Source: Scortum barcoo
Lineage: Eukaryota; Chordata; Actinopteri; Centrarchiformes; Terapontidae
Direction: 5' to 3'
DNA length: 64,000 nt
NCBI GenBank assembly: GCA_023238725.1
Contig: CM041551.1
Location: forward strand, 12,761,242 to 12,825,241
Positions 59,472-64,000 of this stretch are shown here, one piece after another. A program made the translations under genes and the position numbers. Under the pieces are notes generated by a model. The model was given only the letters and a program-made list of their open reading frames with translations, was not told where the DNA came from and did no database searches. The stretch's first letter is position 1; each line of letters opens with the position of its first letter.

Positions 59472-62400
59472 TGTGGGGTAACTTTTAGAAAGTTTGTTTA
59501 AAAAAAAAAAAAAAAATCAAATATCCAGGCGGTGTTTCATCCGTGCTCGGTTTGCAGGAGATGCAGGCACCACTCCCACCCCCCCACCACCCCTTCACTC
59601 ATGGAGGAGGCGGGTCTAAACGCATCTGTGCGCTCCGCTGTTTTCTCTGCAGGGAGGACTTTAAACACTGCTGGGCGTTGGAGAAGATCTAATATAATGA
59701 TATGGCGTTCCCTTCAGTCTTAAGCTCTTGTTGTCAGTACGTGTAAACGTCAGGGGGGTTGGGACGCCTCTAATTGGCTGTAGTGATCAATCATTCAGGG
59801 TTTCTAGACAAACACTGTCAATCTCTTTTTTCTTTTCATTTTTCTTCCTTTTTTGCTGCAACCACCGATCATTTTAACAAAAGAAAATAACATTATAGAT
59901 TTTTTTTAATAAATAAAATTAGAGTATGACTTTAAATTAATTTGCATTTTGTATTGTTTTGATGTGCGGTTGTTTTTCTTTTCTGTGTGGACCTGTCTGC
60001 ATTCATAAGTACTGTATCTGTCTCCAAACATTATTAGTTGGCTAAAAATCAGAGTTTTAATCTTTGCATGCTGTTGAATACTCAATGAGTTGTGAAATAG
60101 CGCCACCCCATGGTGGACATGCATGAAGATGATTTGATTGGCCTATTTAAAACTATTTCATTTTTCATTTTTCACTTAATTTTTTTTTTTTATTACGAAA
60201 CTCTGTTTAAAAGTCCTTTTGGGGTTTTTTTCTGTGTTGTTTTGGAATTATCATAAAAGATGTACCACATGAGCACCTCATCCTTTAAAATCTGTGTGAG
60301 TCAAGTCACCTGTCATCACCAAACCAACTCAGACCTGTGGTTGTAACACCTGCACGCATCTGTGTTTTTCCTCCTGTGTGAAACTTGATAGTGTCCTGGT
60401 AACACAAAACACAAAACCATAAAGCCACAACGCTGAATGTCTAGATGACATATTTGCAACGAAGGAAAGCAACAAGCGACCCAGTGGTTTGTCAACAGCA
60501 GCCACTGGGTGCATGTTGGGAAGTATTTGAATGAGGCACCAAAACCACAAATATAAATATATTTCTTTAAAAATGTGTAGCTATATGCATGGATTTTCTT
60601 TCTTTGGACTTTCCCCTTTAAAAACTTCAACTATACTCTTCAATACAGGGTGTGATGTAGACCTGTACAACAGTGTCACAAAGAACTCTGTATTTCTCAC
60701 ATGAACTTAAATACTCAGAGTGTTCTCACTCCACGCTGGACAAAAACACCGAAAAACATCACAGCAGCTCAACGGGTGAGCTCTTTGGTACAGTAGGAGT
60801 AGAATTAAATAGGAAGTTAATATGTGATATGTGTGTGTCACCACACACTAACTCACCATAGCTCCCACCTATGCCATTTGACTCCATTCTGATTTCAGTC
60901 AAAACAAACTGAAGTCCTCTTCTCATCCAGAGCAGTGTCGGCTTTGTGTGTGGCAATGATCACAACCTTAAAATGCGTCTGTCTGTCCGTCTCATACAGG
61001 GGAAAAAATCCAATCTGTGTCCCCCCTCTGAGCTCATCCCACGCACAGTCCGCAGTCAGTGCCTTCCCATAGGCTCTTATGCACTCTCAGTCCACACCCA
61101 CTGCAACACCGGTCTGACAAGTACAACATTGTATTTGCTCCTGTGACTTTTATTCATTCTTCCTGCGGGTGGAAACTGCACCTTAGGGTGGAATTCACCA
61201 GAGATAGACTTAAAAGAAGCACCTGCATAATGTTCAGTGTAAACCGTGATAAGATAATGTTATATTGAGACTTTATTATATTATGCATTAACTCTGTGTT
61301 GTGATCTATTGTGGCATTCTAGCACCCAGAGTGTGATTTGATTTATTTAGGGTGTTGCCCAAGTCTGGTACAGACCTGCCATTTAGTCTGAGATGCACTT
61401 TTGCCTCTCCCCTCTACCTTTTTACACTGCACGGTTAATGTTGGGAGTCTCATCACTCCACATCACACCATGTCTGTAGTCATAATTATTATAATACCCT
61501 GCCAAAGGCTTCAGTCCTTAGTAGACATTTCAGCTCAGTGCTTGGCTGGGTGTCGATTCAAACTAAAATATGTGCTAAACAAGCAAATCAAAGTTAAATG
61601 AGCAGCTGTCAGTTGTCACGCATGTCCTGCCCATCTCCTGTGAAAACAAAATGTGGCTTTCTGGCAACTGGTGATGTCTTTCGCTGCTGTTGTTGGTGTC
61701 ACCACTATGGACGGATACTTAGTAGTAGTAGGTGCATGATATAGTGAATGAACTGGATGCACAAACTCCTGTTCATTGTCAGAATGTAATAACTGTGGGC
61801 TTAGACAGATTCCTCTTTGTGCCTCTCTATTATCAGTGTCTGCCAGCCTGTTCAGTCCTATGAACTCTTGTGCTGTGGCAAGTCTTGTGAAGGGAGAACC
61901 ATGAGCGAGCCCAACAATCGCCCCTTTGAGAATCCCACTTGAGCAGTGTGTGAGCTGACCGGCACAGTCAAGGGTTTTGTTTTGGGTGCCTTTGGAATCC
62001 TCCGACACAAAAAACATTGACTTTTGTATGTTTTTCAAAAGCATACGTTCTGAGAGAAGAACCAGTCCTTTTGCATGGGGCTGATTTGAAAAGGCTTTGC
62101 ATGCCACAATCTGCAAAAACCACTGGTCCTCATGTGTGCCTTTGTCAGTACCTGTTTTTACCTCCACATTGTACAAGGACAGCCAGCTGCTCTTACTGGT
62201 AATTTCATGGAAAAGAAATGACACGGCCAGCAGGGACAATGCCACACCTATGACGGCACAGTATGCGGGTGTGATTGTTTAATAAACATATTGTATCTGG
62301 TCTCATGAGGTAATCTGGCTCACATGGCTCAGTGTGACAGGTGAGGGTGAGAAAATGCTGCAGAAAGTCCTTATGAATTAAAATGATCCTGATAAAATCA

Positions 62401-62880
62401 AACAATCTTTAATCAATAGCTCAGTGCAGCCTGTGTTTGTCAGTTTCAGCTTGAAATTGCCAAAAAAAGTTTTTTTTTGTCATTTTAAGTGATGAGTTTA
62501 ATGAATACCTTACTGCTCGTTTAACTAACTTGTGAAAACAAGACAAAAAGGTTATGTCATGAAGTAGCATACCTCCCAAAATCAACAATTATTTGAATTA
62601 TTTATAGAGTAACTTTAAAGTGACTTTTAAGAAACTTTTATTCTTCAGTTGATATTTTGCAGTGTAAAAGCCCAATTATTATTATTATCATATTATTTAT
62701 GCACTATTATAATGTTCTTATACAAAGGAACTGGTATAGTGGACTTGCACAAAACAGAAACACACAATATAAAGAGTGTGCATTGTTCAGTCAAAGTGTT
62801 AAAACATAAAGCCTGTTCAATGATAAATGTGTTTGTTTGCGTGTTTGTTTGTTTTTAGCACTTAAAGGTGACATGTTGTT
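59472..62880. other. Intergenic region between plcd1 and dlec1
   Basis: 59472-59720 should contain the plcd1 promoter and leader on the minus strand; it is GC-richer than its surroundings. The rest is AT-rich with no recognised gene. The only notable frame is the uninterrupted 209-codon minus-strand stretch at 61616-62245, described among the findings. Confidence 0.45.
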
Positions 62881-62890
62881 TGTTTCTTCC

Positions 62891-62898
62891 ACTTCCGG
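62891..62898 (+). promoter_or_regulatory. dlec1: ETS/GABP-type site in the dlec1 promoter
   Basis: ACTTCCGG matches the ETS-family core (reverse complement CCGGAAGT). It lies 15 bp before the X-box, in a TATA-less leader typical of broadly expressed genes. Confidence 0.5.
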
Positions 62899-62912
62899 CG
62901 CAGCTTTTCTCT

Positions 62913-62926
62913 GTCGCTATGGCAAC
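62913..62926 (+). promoter_or_regulatory. dlec1: X-box (RFX site) in the dlec1 promoter
   Basis: GTCGCTATGGCAAC fits the RFX X-box pattern GTHNYY-AT-RRNAAC at every position, with the common AT spacer. It lies 138 bp upstream of the dlec1 start codon, the usual place for ciliary gene X-boxes. DLEC1 is a cilium/flagellum-associated protein, so RFX control is expected. Confidence 0.7.
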
Positions 62927-62937
62927 CGCGCACAAAC

Positions 62938-62948
62938 AAACATGGCGG
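62938..62948 (+). promoter_or_regulatory. dlec1: YY1-like site
   Basis: AAACATGGCGG resembles the YY1 motif AAnATGGCGG that sits just downstream of many TATA-less start sites. It suggests transcription begins nearby. Confidence 0.4.
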
Positions 62949-63057
62949 AAACGCAGCGAGCGGTGAACTCATTTTTAGGCGCAGCTTTATCTTAATTATG
63001 AATATATGTGTGGTGGTGAAAGTCATCCCTGCTAAAGCTTCGTGTCTGCGTCTGTAA
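62942..63057 (+). promoter_or_regulatory. dlec1: Upstream ORFs in the dlec1 leader
   Basis: Short ATG-initiated frames precede the main start: 62942-62995 (17 residues, ATG in MAETQRAV), 62998-63057 (19 residues) and 63006-63035 (9 residues). Another lies at 62919-62966 if transcription starts far enough upstream. They could lower translation of the main frame. Whether they are transcribed depends on the unknown start site. Confidence 0.5.
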
Positions 63058-63063
63058 GCGCTC

Positions 63064-63204
63064 ATGAGCTTAAAAAGTCCTCGTAAATTTGACGCTATTT
63101 ACCTGAGTGGCTTCTTCAGGATGCTGGAGGGAGCCGAGACCGGAGACGAGTCCCGGTTTGTTCCGTCCGTGAACAGTCTCAGACCCGCATCAGGAAGGCT
63201 ACAG
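63064..63204 (+). CDS. dlec1: dlec1 exon 1 coding part
   Basis: It has 47 codons from ATG 63064 to CTACAG/GTAATA, phase 0. The start is the first ATG whose frame stays open to a splice donor; earlier ATGs close quickly. Confidence 0.8.
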
Positions 63205-63958
63205 GTAATATGAACACTTCCTGGTTAACGTGCCTGCTAAAAATAAAGCTCTAAATTTCCTCTAAACATCAAGCAAAAAGTCACTTTACATTAAAAAAAA
63301 TCACCACTCCTCCTTTTGCTTTAGGACATTTCTCACATCTTAGCAAGCACTTTCAAGGACCTTTACACAAAAGACATCAATGGGGAAGACACTTTGTCCA
63401 ACCTCATCAAGGCAAAGAGTGGACGAAGCAGCTACCATGACAGATATGTTGAGGAGCTTCAGCAGGTGACCTAAAACACACGATTGACCGTGCAAAACAC
63501 ACACTGCGCTCTTCACAAGAGGGGGTATTACAATAAAATAAGTCTGCTGTTATTATTACGTACGTTTTCTCTCAATCGCGCAGGCTCACTCTGAATACAT
63601 CCAGCGTGTAAAAGAGGCCGACATGCTGGAGAATCACATAATTCAGGCCAGAGCTCGGGCTGCAGCCACAGAAAGCCAGGCCTACGAGAGAATGACCGAG
63701 AGGATGGGAGATGCGTATGATGAGATTCACCACGGCCTCATCACAGGTGAGGTGGAAGAAGGTGGAAGAGTCGTGAGTACCCTTACTTGACACAAATTAT
63801 AAGTTATCATAATGTTCTTCATTCGATGTTATGTCTATTTTCAGTCAAGTCAGCCTTTTCCTGGTGTGTAGACAAGGATCTCCTCAAAATGAACGACCTG
63901 ATTTCCCCCCAGGACTACTTAACTACACAAAAGCCACAGGTGGAAGCCCCAGCACCAA
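63064..63958 (+). CDS. dlec1: DLEC1 cilia-associated protein, N-terminal exons (partial)
   Basis: DLEC1 (deleted in lung and oesophageal cancer 1; also linked to CFAP nomenclature) is a large Ig/MSP-type ciliary protein. Exons 63064-63204, 63325-63465, 63584-63746 and 63845-63958 join in phase with GT-AG introns, the last donor being CCAA/GTGCGT. The protein starts MSLKSPRKFDAIYLSGFFRM. It continues DISHILASTFKDLYTKD, then SSYHDRYVEELQQAHSEYIQ, ADMLENHIIQARARAAATES and AFSWCVDKDLLKMNDLISPQ. The long HIIQARARA coiled segment is the N-terminal region I associate with DLEC1. Identity rests on that, on position next to plcd1 and on the ciliary X-box. The gene runs off the right edge; about 188 residues are visible of a protein usually well over 1,500. 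Confidence 0.85.
63325..63465 (+). CDS. dlec1: dlec1 exon 2
   Basis: It has 47 codons, DISHILASTFKDLYTKDING through YHDRYVEELQQ, with acceptor TGCTTTAG and donor GTGACC. It is the same length as exon 1 and phase 0 at both ends. Confidence 0.85.
63584..63746 (+). CDS. dlec1: dlec1 exon 3
   Basis: It encodes AHSEYIQRVKEADMLENHII and the alanine/arginine-rich helix QARARAAATESQAYERM, ending in phase 1. The pattern is strongly predictive of coiled coil. Confidence 0.85.
63845..63958 (+). CDS. dlec1: dlec1 exon 4
   Basis: It encodes KSAFSWCVDKDLLKMNDLIS and PQDYLTTQKPQVEAPAP. The 3' splice site is TTTTCAG and the donor is placed at GTGCGT. The alternative of reading on meets a stop (TGA) two codons later, which favours the donor. 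Confidence 0.8.
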
Positions 63959-64000
63959 GTGCGTGACCCTCTTTGGGACTAATCTTGCGTTGTTATTATT

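Noticed and set aside
1..64000. CRISPR arrays, operons, ribosome binding sites, prophage or bacterial insertion sequences
   Set aside because: The window is vertebrate nuclear DNA. Tandem repeats seen are microsatellites or minisatellites without spacer structure.

Overview
This is nuclear DNA of a ray-finned fish, probably a percomorph teleost. It has multi-exon genes with GT-AG introns, vertebrate protein families, and several interspersed repeat families that I recognise as common in spiny-rayed fishes. Four genes can be reconstructed exon by exon: ctdspl (+), vill (+), plcd1 (-) and the 5' end of dlec1 (+). From memory, this is the gene order and orientation of human 3p22.2 (CTDSPL-VILL-PLCD1-DLEC1), so the window is a conserved synteny block.

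Layout: 1-18.5 kb has no convincing coding exon and is most simply ctdspl intron 1 or its upstream flank. It is rich in mobile-element debris: a hAT-like MITE with terminal inverted repeats (TIRs) and a near-perfect 8-bp target-site duplication (TSD), a tRNA-derived SINE nested in another repeat, a 481-bp inverted-repeat element, a 3.4-kb broken non-LTR retrotransposon with a 12-bp TSD, and an (AT)n tract inside a second MITE copy. 18.5-31.4 kb carries ctdspl exons 2-8, including a 33-nt microexon, with the mir-26a hairpin in the intron between exons 5 and 6. 33.5-46.2 kb holds vill: six gelsolin repeats plus a villin headpiece, 19 coding exons, and two candidate 5' exons. 47.5-59.5 kb holds plcd1 on the minus strand (15 exons, 775 codons, complete). 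62.9-64.0 kb starts dlec1, whose TATA-less promoter carries an ETS site, an X-box and a YY1-like site.

The genes do not form a pathway. ctdspl encodes a nuclear phosphatase that hosts a microRNA, vill an actin regulator, plcd1 a PIP2-hydrolysing enzyme and dlec1 a cilium-associated protein. vill and plcd1 converge and end within about 1 kb of each other. plcd1 and dlec1 diverge from promoters about 3.4 kb apart. I see no prokaryotic feature, CRISPR array, rRNA or intact transposase. The best candidates for something new are the extra in-frame vill 5' exon, an unexplained 209-codon reading frame between plcd1 and dlec1, and the TIR elements.
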